Source: Acinetobacter courvalinii (GTDB lineage Bacteria; Pseudomonadota; Gammaproteobacteria; Pseudomonadales; Moraxellaceae). From it: a stretch of 64,000 nt of DNA. The stretch lies in contig NZ_BMDA01000001.1 of assembly GCF_014635545.1 (NCBI RefSeq), positions 1,876,739 through 1,940,738 of the forward strand, written 5' to 3'. The translations under genes were made by a program, and so were the position numbers. How positions within the stretch are numbered: position 1 is the first letter of the stretch; each line of letters starts with the position of its first letter. Shown piece by piece: positions 45,411 to 54,478 of this stretch. Under the pieces are notes generated by a model. That model was not told the DNA's origin. It saw only the letters and a program-made list of their open reading frames with translations, and did no database searches.

Positions 45411-46502
45411 ATGGATATTAACCCATTACTGAACCCGATTAATGAGCAGTCGCCTTGCGGTGAAGATTACTCTTTTTCAAATGAGTTTCATGCCATTAAA
45501 AAAGCCCGGACTCAAGATGATCTGCTGCTTGATCAAGGCGATTGGGTCACAGAACCGAAACAGGCTGATTGGGACTTTGTTGCAGCCACATCAATTGATC
45601 TACTGCAAAGCAAAAGTAAAGATATCCGTATCCTCACCTGGCTGTCTGAAGCCTGGGCCAATCTCTATGGCTTCGAAGGAATTGCCAAGAGCCTTGAGCT
45701 CAGTCATCGCTTGCTTGAACAATACTGGCTGACACTGCATCCAGAAGTGGAAGATGATGATCTGGATCAACGGATTGGATTATTACAGGGTTTAATTAAC
45801 CAGTTACCCCTACTGATTAAAAAAGTCCCACTGATCAATCACGCTCCTTTTTATCATTTACTCGACTATGATAATTTTCTTTATCATGAAAATATTCGAC
45901 GTAAACAGAGTGATGACTATGAAAGTGCGAGCAGTACCAGTGAGCTAGAGCAGTTTGAGCAGGCTTTACTGAATACAGACAAAGCCTTCCAACGCCAGAA
46001 CTATCAACATTTCAGTGAGATTTTCCAACAGTGGTCGACCCTGAAAAATGTGCTGGATGGTTTACTTGGTCTAGATTCACCAAGCTTTGCTGCAATTGAC
46101 TCTAGCCTCGATCATATTCATATTAGTCTGAAGAAAATTTATAAAACAGAACAGTTTGAGCAAGTAACTCAAACCGTGGCGACTGACAGTGAAACCGCTA
46201 TGACCACGACACCACAAAATCTGACCGCTCAGCCGACTGTAGCTCAAGCGCAACCGACCTTTCAGCCACAAGTTCAATCGCATGTTGAAAATCGTGAGCA
46301 AGCAATGCGCGTTTTACAGGAAATCGCGACTTATTTTCAAAAAAATGAACCGCATAGTCCTGTGAGCTATATGTTGCAAAAAACCATTAAGTGGAGCCAA
46401 ATGCCACTACATGAATGGTTAACCCAAGTGATTAAAGATGAGCATCCGTTACAAATGCTGCAAGATACGCTCGGTGTGCAACCAAAGAATGAATACGAAT
46501 AA
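45411..46502 (+). CDS. tssA: T6SS assembly protein TssA
   Basis: This protein of about 363 residues starts at ATG 45411; a GTG 9 bases earlier is possible, and neither has a strong ribosome site. The N-terminal ImpA domain is clear: NPLLNPINEQSPCGEDYSFSNEFHAIKKAR and then DWDFVAA, ILTWLSEAWANLYGFEGIAKSL. A Gln/Thr/Pro linker (about 255-290) precedes a short C-terminal domain (EPHSPVSYMLQKTIKWSQMPL) of the TssA type that caps the growing sheath. Confidence 0.9.
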   Translation: MDINPLLNPINEQSPCGEDYSFSNEFHAIKKARTQDDLLLDQGDWVTEPKQADWDFVAATSIDLLQSKSKDIRILTWLSEAWANLYGFEGIAKSLELSHRLLEQYWLTLHPEVEDDDLDQRIGLLQGLINQLPLLIKKVPLINHAPFYHLLDYDNFLYHENIRRKQSDDYESASSTSELEQFEQALLNTDKAFQRQNYQHFSEIFQQWSTLKNVLDGLLGLDSPSFAAIDSSLDHIHISLKKIYKTEQFEQVTQTVATDSETAMTTTPQNLTAQPTVAQAQPTFQPQVQSHVENREQAMRVLQEIATYFQKNEPHSPVSYMLQKTIKWSQMPLHEWLTQVIKDEHPLQMLQDTLGVQPKNEYE

Positions 46503-46518
46503 TTGTTGGTAAATCGAT

Positions 46519-47883
46519 ATGTTTAAAGCAGAGAAAATTCTTTGGGGTGAGGGCCTGTTTTTACGTCCTCAGCATTTCCAGATTCAGGACACCTACCACG
46601 AGCAACGCTTGAACCATACGGTTCGGGCGTTAATTCCGCATGCGTATGGCGTTCAAAAGCTCAAATTTGATGAAGTACAGCTTTCAACCCATATTCTGGC
46701 TTTAGAAGACGCTGAAATCATCTGGCAGGATGGTGAAATCTACCATGCACCTGCACAGGATCTATTACCAGAACCCTTATTGCTGGACGATTTAAATCTA
46801 CAAGGTGAAATGATTGTTTACCTTGCCCTGCCTATTTTACAGGCGAACAAAAAAAATATTGCCGATGAAACCCGTTCGCTGTCGAGCCGTTATCATAACT
46901 ACCTGTCAGAAACCCATGACCTGTTTACCGATGCCAGCCCTGCTGAGCTGAGTCTGTTGCGTCGTCGTGCTGAATTCAAGCTGCTTGATCCGCATATTCA
47001 ACCAACCCAGAACCTGGACGGCTTCCTGTATCTGGCGGTAGGACGATTAAAACGCCAAAGCTCGGGGACTTTCGAGCTGGATAGCAAATTCATTCCACCG
47101 ATTTTACATGTGGCTGCGTCAGAGTCTTTAATCAATAACTTAAAACGTACCTTGAATGTGATTAAGGCCAAGATTAAAACTATTCAAAGCAATAACCGTG
47201 AAAACGAACAGAAACTGATCGAGTTCCGTTCAGGCGATATTGTTTCATTCTGGTTGATCAATGCCCTGAATACTGCTTATGCAGGATTGAATCATTTACT
47301 GCATTATCCGCAAATTCATCCAGAACGTTTATTCTCTGAATTATTGCGTTTGACCGGTTCCCTGCTAACCTTCTCAACCGCTTATGATGTCGACCATTTA
47401 CCGCATTACAAGCATCATCAGCTGCAGGACAGTTTCCAGCAACTCGATGTTATTCTGAGAGATTTACTGGATACCATTATTTCAAGCCGTTATTTCAGTA
47501 TTGCCTTGAAAGAAACACGTCCATCCTACTGGGTCGGCAGCCTTGAGTCTGACAAGATTACCCGTGATACACGTCTTTATATTGCGGTTTCGAGCAGCAT
47601 GATGCAAACCCATGAACTGATCCAGATCGTGCCGTTACGCTTTAAAGTGGGTAGTACCATTGATGTTGAGCAACGTGTGATTGCCGCCCTGCCTGCAGTT
47701 CCACTGCATCATTTGATGCAAGTCCCAACCGCAATTCCAGTGCGTTCTGGTGTGAGTTACTTTGAAATTGAACCGCATCATGAACTCTATCAACGTATGC
47801 TTGAGTCAGAATCCATCTGTGTCTATGTACCAGCCGGTTTCCAAGATATTAGTATTGAACTCATTGCTGTAATGAATAGTTAA
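46519..47883 (+). CDS. tssK: T6SS baseplate protein TssK
   Basis: This 454-residue protein opens KILWGEGLFLRPQHFQIQDTYHEQRL, the TssK hallmark, and ends with SVYVPAGF-like ICVYVPAGFQDISIELIAV. It links the baseplate wedge to the TssLM membrane complex. 16 bases after tssA. Confidence 0.94.
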   Translation: MFKAEKILWGEGLFLRPQHFQIQDTYHEQRLNHTVRALIPHAYGVQKLKFDEVQLSTHILALEDAEIIWQDGEIYHAPAQDLLPEPLLLDDLNLQGEMIVYLALPILQANKKNIADETRSLSSRYHNYLSETHDLFTDASPAELSLLRRRAEFKLLDPHIQPTQNLDGFLYLAVGRLKRQSSGTFELDSKFIPPILHVAASESLINNLKRTLNVIKAKIKTIQSNNRENEQKLIEFRSGDIVSFWLINALNTAYAGLNHLLHYPQIHPERLFSELLRLTGSLLTFSTAYDVDHLPHYKHHQLQDSFQQLDVILRDLLDTIISSRYFSIALKETRPSYWVGSLESDKITRDTRLYIAVSSSMMQTHELIQIVPLRFKVGSTIDVEQRVIAALPAVPLHHLMQVPTAIPVRSGVSYFEIEPHHELYQRMLESESICVYVPAGFQDISIELIAVMNS

Positions 47884-47893
47884 GAGAATCACA

Positions 47894-48703
47894 ATGACTC
47901 AACATCCAGCGGGTATTCCTTCTTTATTTGATGATGGCAAAATCGGTTCAGGCTTACCTAGTACTGACCAGCCACAAAATAAGGCCCAAGCAACGAATCT
48001 GATCGATCTGTTACACGATGGATTTTATTTGGTGTTCTTGCTTCGTAACCGTTATATCCCCTCAAATCCGGGTGATTTTCGTGAAAAAATTCTGGATTTA
48101 CTCAACCGTTTTGAGCAACAGGCGAAGCGTTTGCAATTTTCTGCAGAGGATATTCATGATGCGAAATATGCATTTTGTGCCTTGATTGATGAAACCATTG
48201 CCACGCAACAGGATGCAGCTTACTTTAACTTGCAAAATAGCTGGCTGATCAGCCCGTTACAATTGAGCTTATTTGGCTCTCAGTTGGCCGGTTATCGCTT
48301 TTTTGAAATTCTGGAACAGCTCCGTAGCCGCGGCAAAGAACGTCTGGCCTCGCTTGAAGTGTTTCATTACTGCTTACTGCTAGGCTTCCAAGGTAAATAT
48401 CGTCTCGAATCGGTGGAAAGCCTCAATCATCTGGTGGCACGTGTCGGTGATGAAATTGATTATCTCAAAGGCAAGAAAGCCGCGTTCTCTCCGTTTGCCG
48501 CGATTCCTGACCAGATCAAGCACATTATTCATCATGAGCTGCCATTTTTCTGGATCCTGATTTTCTTATTGTTATTCGCAGCACTCGCCTTTGCAGGGTT
48601 AAAGTTTATGCTGAATAAACAAAATCATAATGCTTTAACACCTTATCAAAATGTGATTTCAGCGCCAGCGGAAGAAGCACATATTACTATCCATTTGCCT
48701 TAG
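47894..48703 (+). CDS. tssL: T6SS membrane-complex protein TssL (DotU)
   Basis: This 269-residue protein has the cytoplasmic DotU domain (residues 30-200; ATNLIDLLHDGFYLVFLLRN, KYAFCALIDETI, LEVFHYCLLLGFQGKY). One C-terminal membrane segment lies near residues 212-235 (FFWILIFLLLFAALAFAGL). The periplasmic end is short, with no peptidoglycan-binding domain, so wall anchoring must come from another protein. Confidence 0.93.
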   Translation: MTQHPAGIPSLFDDGKIGSGLPSTDQPQNKAQATNLIDLLHDGFYLVFLLRNRYIPSNPGDFREKILDLLNRFEQQAKRLQFSAEDIHDAKYAFCALIDETIATQQDAAYFNLQNSWLISPLQLSLFGSQLAGYRFFEILEQLRSRGKERLASLEVFHYCLLLGFQGKYRLESVESLNHLVARVGDEIDYLKGKKAAFSPFAAIPDQIKHIIHHELPFFWILIFLLLFAALAFAGLKFMLNKQNHNALTPYQNVISAPAEEAHITIHLP

Positions 48704-48714
48704 TTGATTGAAGT

Positions 48715-49311
48715 ATGAGTCAGGAAAGAACTACCTCTTTACGCATCTTACAGACAAATAAGAAAAAAACGTTATCTCCTGTGATCTATTTACTGATCGG
48801 ATTTATTTCGGGGATTATTTTAACTACATTGTTTTTCTTCATGTTGTCCACCGGAACGGGATCATCCAGTGAATATGTCGAACCGACTCAGGTTGTAGAA
48901 GAAAATACCACGGTACTTCCTGGCGCCAAACAGACCACTCAGGTAACTGAAGCCGCTGCTCCTGTTCAATATGAATCGACTGAGTCAGAAGAAGACAGTA
49001 ACTTTACCCAGCCAGGTAGCAATGACCTGAACAAGTTCTTCCAGCGCACGCCACCACCAGCGGCTGCACCAGCCCAAACAGCACAACATGCCTCACCTTT
49101 TGCCAACGAACCGCATGTCAGAGCAGCTCAACCGGCAGCTCCAGCAAAAGCACCCGTTGCAAAAAGTGAAGCAGTACCAGCCAAAGTGGTTAAACCCGCT
49201 GCTCAACCCGCGAAAGTTGTACCAGCAAAAGAACCTGAAGCCGAAGCACCTGATGCCACCGTGCAGATTAAAGTCACCCAGAAGCCTTTTGCTGTCAATG
49301 AACTCAAATAA
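48715..49311 (+). CDS. T6SS-linked single-pass membrane protein with Pro/Ala-rich periplasmic tail
   Basis: This 198-residue protein has a short cytoplasmic start, one membrane segment (residues 22-44; VIYLLIGFISGIILTTLFFFML), then about 150 residues rich in Pro, Ala, Gln, Lys and Glu with no globular domain apparent. It lies between tssL and tagX with gaps of 11 and 3 bases, so it is surely co-expressed with the secretion machine. It could be a spacer reaching toward the wall. No characterised homologue recognised. Confidence 0.72.
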   Translation: MSQERTTSLRILQTNKKKTLSPVIYLLIGFISGIILTTLFFFMLSTGTGSSSEYVEPTQVVEENTTVLPGAKQTTQVTEAAAPVQYESTESEEDSNFTQPGSNDLNKFFQRTPPPAAAPAQTAQHASPFANEPHVRAAQPAAPAKAPVAKSEAVPAKVVKPAAQPAKVVPAKEPEAEAPDATVQIKVTQKPFAVNELK

Positions 49312-49314
49312 CAG

Positions 49315-50283
49315 ATGATCTGGTTTATTTTTCTCTGCTTTGTCGGGGTTGCAATTGGGCTAACTTTACTGATGTCCTATGAGCTGCGTTACAAATGTAC
49401 GCAGCTTTTACAATCGCTACTCCCAAGCGGGAAAAAGAAAATCGCCAATGCCATGCAATTTGCAGAGCATATGCATCAGGCAGCCTCTCCGGAGAAATTA
49501 CAGTCGCATTGGCATTTGCAACAATGGTGGATCCTGATCGCAGGTTTCTTTTTATTTGCCAGTATTCTGATTTTTGCCTTTACCCGTCCGATCAGTTCCA
49601 CACGTATTGAAGCTGAATATTTAAAGGAAACTGATCCCCAAGTCTATGCGCTCCTGAATGGCGAAATGCTGAGCCCTCCACCAGATGTGGACGAGACCCT
49701 GATTCAAGATGCGATTGTAGAGGCAACTCGTTTAGAACAGGCCTATCAGGCTCAACATACGACTGATCCGAGCATTGACGCGTCACAAATTGAAGTGCCG
49801 CTCACCCATTCTCATGGCAGTCTGGATTCATCAATGGTGGATCGTAAATGGGATAAAATTAATCCACGTTATAAGCAGCGTTTACTCATGGTCTTTAAAA
49901 TCATGAAAGAACAGCATGGCTATGAACTGGTCTTACTCGAAGGTTATCGTAGTCCGAATCGTCAAAACATGCTGGCAGGCAACCCGAATACCACGCGTGC
50001 AAAAGGCTATCAAAGTTACCACCAGTTTGGTCTGGCTGCGGATGTTGCCTTTAAACGCAATGGTAAAGTGGTGATTAGTGAACGGGACCCGTGGGCAATG
50101 CGGGGTTATCAACTCTATGGCCAGGTTGCCGAATCGGTTGGCCTGACCTGGGGCGGTCGCTGGAAATCAATTCAGGATTATGGTCATACCGAATATCGTA
50201 TGCCTGGTTTAAAGAAAACCAAGGAAATGGCAGATCAACTGATTGCTGAGGGTCAATTAACAGCGCGAACAGGTGATTCATAG
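49315..50283 (+). CDS. tagX: TagX-like peptidoglycan endopeptidase (M15/VanY family)
   Basis: This 322-residue protein has two N-terminal membrane segments (about residues 1-20 and 72-92) and a C-terminal M15 zinc-peptidase domain. The domain shows LLEGYRSPNRQNML, the zinc motif SYHQFGLAADVAF (HxxxxxxD) and GLTWGGRWKSIQDYGHTEYRM carrying the second zinc His. A. baumannii TagX at this place cuts peptidoglycan cross-links (L,D-endopeptidase) so the secretion machine can pass the wall. Last gene of the plus-strand operon. Confidence 0.85.
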   Translation: MIWFIFLCFVGVAIGLTLLMSYELRYKCTQLLQSLLPSGKKKIANAMQFAEHMHQAASPEKLQSHWHLQQWWILIAGFFLFASILIFAFTRPISSTRIEAEYLKETDPQVYALLNGEMLSPPPDVDETLIQDAIVEATRLEQAYQAQHTTDPSIDASQIEVPLTHSHGSLDSSMVDRKWDKINPRYKQRLLMVFKIMKEQHGYELVLLEGYRSPNRQNMLAGNPNTTRAKGYQSYHQFGLAADVAFKRNGKVVISERDPWAMRGYQLYGQVAESVGLTWGGRWKSIQDYGHTEYRMPGLKKTKEMADQLIAEGQLTARTGDS

Positions 50284-50297
50284 TGATTAACATTTCC

Positions 50298-50333
50298 AGA
50301 CAGATTATCTACATGCCTATCTGTCTTTATTTC
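50298..50333 (+). terminator. Intrinsic terminator after tagX
   Basis: AGACAGAT (50298-50305), a 13-base loop and ATCTGTCT (50319-50326) are followed by a T-rich tract (TTATTTC). It lies between convergent tagX and the PAP2 phosphatase gene. Confidence 0.75.
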
Positions 50334-50368
50334 AAACCAAAAACACCATAAGTCTTTAATCATATGAT

Positions 50369-50956
50369 TTAAATTATATTTTCACCAAATACCGGAATAG
50401 ATACGATTCTGCTCAATTTTGCTTTGCAGAGCTCATAAATATAATCAGTAACCGAAACGATTATAAAGGCGAAAATAAATGAAGCGGCGATATCAAAAGG
50501 AAAATGCACACCGACATACACTCTGGACCAGCCCACAATAGCCCCCAGGAATAACCCGACAGTTGCAATTTTTCTAAAGCCAGACAACAGATAAGAAAAG
50601 GCAATCGTCGCCACGGTAAGTGTGTGCATACTCGGGAACGATGAGGTTGAACCATGCCCGACCAGCGTATGTCCTAACCCCATCGCAAATGGACGAGGAT
50701 GATAATACAAAGCATGGATCACTTGGCTAAATAGCAAGGCGACCAATATGAACATTAAGGTTTTTATAAATTGCGTTCTGTATTTTTTATCCTTAAACAC
50801 GACAGAAACAATCAGAAATCCGAATAAACCGCCAATCAGATTATGCGAAGCAAATATAGCGATTTTATCCAAAAATGAATTTTGAGTCGCAGCTGCATTA
50901 ACCCACTGAAACAAAGCAATATTGACATCTTCAATTGACATTGCCAATCGATCCAT
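50369..50956 (-). CDS. PAP2-family phosphatase, probably undecaprenyl-diphosphate phosphatase (BcrC/YbjG-like)
   Basis: This 195-residue membrane phosphatase has the three PAP2 motifs: the HPRP segment (near residue 91), PSMHT (about 107-111), and SRVYVGVHFPFD with catalytic His and Asp (about 147-158). The size and wording fit the BcrC/YbjG/LpxT-like group that recycles the undecaprenyl lipid carrier. A shorter start at 50941 (MSIEDV) is possible. It is convergent with the T6SS operon and not obviously part of it. Confidence 0.82.
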   Translation of the reverse strand: MDRLAMSIEDVNIALFQWVNAAATQNSFLDKIAIFASHNLIGGLFGFLIVSVVFKDKKYRTQFIKTLMFILVALLFSQVIHALYYHPRPFAMGLGHTLVGHGSTSSFPSMHTLTVATIAFSYLLSGFRKIATVGLFLGAIVGWSRVYVGVHFPFDIAASFIFAFIIVSVTDYIYELCKAKLSRIVSIPVFGENII

Positions 50957-51102
50957 GATGATTTGATATCGGCACGATAAAAAAAGTAGCTTAAAACAAA
51001 ATTAATTTTTTCTATGAATGCATAAGTAAATCATAAATTTTATTTAAGTCTTTATTAATAAAAGACGCTTAAATTTTATCTAAATACAATTTGGAATACC
51101 TT

Positions 51103-51867
51103 ATGAATAATCCAAAGATGATATCTGAAACGCTCAGTAAAGTACCTGAGCTGACCCTGCTCTTCTGGATTGTAAAAATTGCAGCGACGACGCTTGGAGA
51201 AACGGCTGGCGATGCTTTATCGATGTCGATGAATTTAGGTTATATCCTCAGCTCTTGTATTTTCACTGTTATTTTTATTGCGCTTGTTTCATTGCAGATA
51301 AAAGCGAAACAATATAAACCGTGGTTATATTGGGCAACCATTATTTCAACCACAACCCTAGGGACCACGATTGCCGATTTTGTCGATCGCTCCTTAGGTA
51401 TCGGTTATCTTGGTGGAAGTCTCATCCTGTTCACCTTATTAATCAGCACGCTCGCTGTCTGGTACTGGCGTTGTGGAAATATTGCAGTAAACAGTGTTCA
51501 GTCCGCAAAGACCGAGGCCTTTTACTGGGTCACCATTATGTTCTCTCAAACACTAGGGACAGCGCTTGGTGACTGGACAGCTGATACCCAAGGTCTAGGT
51601 TATACAGCGGCAGCGCTGATCTTCGGTTCATTACTGTTAATGTTGGTGGGTGGCTATTACTGGACTAAAATTTCCAAAACCTTTCTGTTCTGGTCAGCTT
51701 TTGTTTTAACCCGTCCTCTCGGCGCTGTGTTGGGTGATTTTCTCGATAAGCCGCTGAACCACGGCGGTCTGGATTTAAGCCGATTCGGAGCCTCATTCCT
51801 GTTATTGACTTTTATTGTTGTTTGCCTGGTCTGTTTTAAATCAAAACCTGCCTTGACCGCGCATTAA
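51103..51867 (+). CDS. COG4705-type membrane protein with four internal repeats
   Basis: This protein of about 254 residues starts at ATG 51103, with GGA 8 bases upstream. It has about eight membrane segments arranged as four repeats. Each repeat carries a TLG-x-x-x-(G/A)D motif: TTLGETAGDAL, TTLGTTIADFV, QTLGTALGDWT and RPLGAVLGDFL, each followed by a Gly-rich GIGY-like turn except the last. The conserved Asp residues in membrane helices suggest a transporter or channel, but the family (annotated as a predicted regulator of amylopullulanase) has no firm function. Confidence 0.78.
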   Translation: MNNPKMISETLSKVPELTLLFWIVKIAATTLGETAGDALSMSMNLGYILSSCIFTVIFIALVSLQIKAKQYKPWLYWATIISTTTLGTTIADFVDRSLGIGYLGGSLILFTLLISTLAVWYWRCGNIAVNSVQSAKTEAFYWVTIMFSQTLGTALGDWTADTQGLGYTAAALIFGSLLLMLVGGYYWTKISKTFLFWSAFVLTRPLGAVLGDFLDKPLNHGGLDLSRFGASFLLLTFIVVCLVCFKSKPALTAH

Positions 51868-52088
51868 ACCATTACAGCGCCGTCTACACTAAAAAGCCAT
51901 ACAAAAGGCACCAGCGCACATATTGTCTTATGCCTTTATTTATCAGATACAGAGATCTTAACCCTGCCTCACTGCTCAGATGGGCATTGTATAAAATAAT
52001 ACCCAGCCTCCTGTAAAATTATGGATGCGCTTGAGCAGCAAGCATCTTTCTTAGATCACTGCCATCTGGATGCATTTTCCCGGGTAGT
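51868..52088. other. Intergenic gap between convergent COG4705 gene and pqiC
   Basis: This 221-base gap has no ORF of note. A bulged hairpin GATGCGCTTG/CAAGCATC near 52022-52047 followed by TTT may help terminate one of the convergent transcripts. Confidence 0.4.
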
Positions 52089-52784
52089 TTAAGAACACAC
52101 CGCCCCTGCTACGCTGACGGGTGTTTTGCTGTCCAATGCCGCAATCGAAACAGCCATGGCATCAATCACACGAGCCAGTGATGTACTTGCCGTGCTTACA
52201 ATGGGTGCAATCTGGTTATTGCTGGCGCTGACAGGCTGGCTGAATGTCATGCGGCAAGCCAACTGCTGATTCTGGGTAGAATTTTGATCAATGGTGATAT
52301 TCGGATCGTTACGTTTAATAATCCATGCCACCGAAACTTCAACATTCTTGGTATTGGCAGAAGTAGTATTCACAATATCAAAATGGGAAAAGTCGGTTGC
52401 CACACGATAAGATACCTTTCCACCGATCATGCCGCTGTTATAGCGATCCACCGCACCAAGCTTTTGCTGTAAGCCTGCCGATAAATTGTCCCTGAGCTCT
52501 GCTCCTAAGGTTGAGGTCCAGCGCTCATTATCCAGAATATTTGAACGGCCATTGATTTCCTGTATCACCAGCGGTGCGCGATTGATTCGATCCGGTAAGC
52601 CTACAGGCAAGACTTCAATCACCTTCACTCTGGAGCTCGGTAAAGGCGTGACTTTATTGGCCAAGGTATAATAATTCGGCGTAGGTGATCCAGAACATGC
52701 AGCAATCAATAAAGTCGCAGCAACGATGCCCGCACCACGTATCATCTTTTGAGCAGTGAATGCTTGTTTAGATAGTGTCATCAT
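52089..52784 (-). CDS. pqiC: PqiC lipoprotein, outer-membrane part of the Pqi lipid-transport system
   Basis: This 231-residue lipoprotein has lipobox LIAAC (lipid Cys near residue 30) and then SGSPTPNYYTLAN, the standard start of the ABC-type-auxiliary/PqiC family. VIEVLPVGLPDRINRAPLVIQ follows. PqiC docks on the outer membrane at the end of the PqiB tube. Its start overlaps the pqiB stop by one base. Confidence 0.88.
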   Translation of the reverse strand: MMTLSKQAFTAQKMIRGAGIVAATLLIAACSGSPTPNYYTLANKVTPLPSSRVKVIEVLPVGLPDRINRAPLVIQEINGRSNILDNERWTSTLGAELRDNLSAGLQQKLGAVDRYNSGMIGGKVSYRVATDFSHFDIVNTTSANTKNVEVSVAWIIKRNDPNITIDQNSTQNQQLACRMTFSQPVSASNNQIAPIVSTASTSLARVIDAMAVSIAALDSKTPVSVAGAVCS

Positions 52785-54436
52785 TATTTATTGCTCTCTG
52801 CTTTTTTTCCGCGAATCAGCGATTCAGGATGTTGTTCAATATAATCAGCCATTAATTGCAAGGAGGCAGCTGCTCTGGTCATTTGCTGCAATGCCTTACG
52901 TACGTCCTGCTGCATCGGTGCATCACTGGATAGGATCGACTCACTGGATTGCATGGTTTTACGCACATCATTCAGGGTGGCCTGTAGACCAGGGGCCACT
53001 TTACCATCCAGCTGTTTTACCAGTTTGTCAGTTGATTCGATGGTGGTATTCATATTGTTTAAGGTTTTACGCACATCCTGGCCAATCTCTTCAAGCGGGA
53101 ACTTACTCACCTTATCGGCAATCTGTGACACTTGTGCCTGTAATCCACTCAGCTCTGTCGCAGTGGTTGGCACTTCGGCCCGTCCATCTGGACGCATGAT
53201 CAAAGCAGCAGGCTTGGCTTTTGGAAATTTATCAAACGCAATATAGTTTTGGCCCGTTAACAGATTGCCGGTACGCATTTGAGCACGCCAGCCTTTTGCG
53301 ATGAATTTTCTGAAAATTTCGCCATCCGGATCAAGTTCTTTACCATGCGCCAAACGTGATGGATAAATCACCGCATCCACGCGCATACGCAACTGGGTAT
53401 AATTCTGGTCAAACTCCACATTGATGGCTTTGACATTGCCTATTTCAATCCCCATGAAATCAATCGGCGCATCAGCACTTAAGCCACGTAACGAGTGATC
53501 AAAATACATGATAATCGGGCGTGGTTTACCATCCGGTTCTTTCATCGCCTCTTTTCGGGAGTCCGACAAACTAAAATAGCTGTGATTCGGCGCAATTGCA
53601 CCTGTAGAGTTCTCTGGATAGCCAAATGCAATACCGCCCGCCACAATGCTGGCAAGAGATTGCGTGTCTAAATTAAAGCCTGAAGCATTCAGGGTGACAT
53701 CGACCCCACTGGCTTGCCAGAATCGTGCATCGGTGGTCACAAACTTATCATAAGGCGATTGAATAAATGTTTGCAGTTCTACGCTTTTGCCATCATTCGC
53801 CAGCTTATAGGCGGTAATCTGTCCGACATTAATTCTGCGGTAGTAAATCGGCACCCCAATATCCAGCGAACCTAAATCCTGTGCTTTCAAGAAAAAGACT
53901 TTTCCGGGAATATCTGAGGACACCACTGGGGGCACCTCAAGTCCGATAAAATTTTCCTGCTTTTCTTCAGCCTTGCCGCCATCCACACCAATATAGGCAC
54001 CCGAAAGCAAGGTATCAATGCCGGAAATTCCACCTGTGCCAATACGCGGTCGTACCACCCAGAAACGTGAATCTTTGGCCGCAAAATTACTGGCATCTTT
54101 GCGTAGCTCAATTTTGGCAATGATATGAGAACGATCATCAGACAAATCAATCTGGCGAACCAGACCAATATCCACCTGTTTATAGCGAACCGTAGTTTTC
54201 CCTGCCACTAAGCCTTCTGCGGTACGAAATGACACTTGAATGGTTGGGCCAGTATCCAGCACCGCTTTGGCAGCAAGTGAAAGCGCGATTAACAGAGCGA
54301 TAAAAGGTACCAGCCAGATCAGCGCAGGTCTCCAGCGGCCTTTCTTTTTTTCAGGTTCCGCGAGAACCTGATCCTGTTGAGTTAACTCGGTCAGGTTCTC
54401 TGCAGAATCTTGGCTATTGTGTGTATTTTCTGACAT
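52784..54436 (-). CDS. pqiB: PqiB, MCE-domain lipid-transport tube protein
   Basis: This protein of about 550 residues starts at ATG 54436; a TTG 24 bases earlier is less likely. One N-terminal membrane segment (about 38-60) is followed by three MCE domains (VSFRTAEGLVAGKTTVRYKQVDIG; FFLKAQDLGSLDIGVPIYYRRINVG; MYFDHSLRGLSADAPIDFMGIEIG). A long helical C-terminus then builds the tube across the periplasm. Length fits E. coli PqiB (546). Confidence 0.92.
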   Translation of the reverse strand: MSENTHNSQDSAENLTELTQQDQVLAEPEKKKGRWRPALIWLVPFIALLIALSLAAKAVLDTGPTIQVSFRTAEGLVAGKTTVRYKQVDIGLVRQIDLSDDRSHIIAKIELRKDASNFAAKDSRFWVVRPRIGTGGISGIDTLLSGAYIGVDGGKAEEKQENFIGLEVPPVVSSDIPGKVFFLKAQDLGSLDIGVPIYYRRINVGQITAYKLANDGKSVELQTFIQSPYDKFVTTDARFWQASGVDVTLNASGFNLDTQSLASIVAGGIAFGYPENSTGAIAPNHSYFSLSDSRKEAMKEPDGKPRPIIMYFDHSLRGLSADAPIDFMGIEIGNVKAINVEFDQNYTQLRMRVDAVIYPSRLAHGKELDPDGEIFRKFIAKGWRAQMRTGNLLTGQNYIAFDKFPKAKPAALIMRPDGRAEVPTTATELSGLQAQVSQIADKVSKFPLEEIGQDVRKTLNNMNTTIESTDKLVKQLDGKVAPGLQATLNDVRKTMQSSESILSSDAPMQQDVRKALQQMTRAAASLQLMADYIEQHPESLIRGKKAESNK

Positions 54437-54478
54437 AGTGATCGTTCTTTTATGGGTCAAAAACAGGGTTTTACAGTT

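Noticed and set aside
52089..52784. Missing T6SS lipoprotein TssJ
   Set aside because: The lipoprotein is coupled to pqiB and has the PqiC start (SGSPTPNYYTLAN); it is not part of the T6SS operons.
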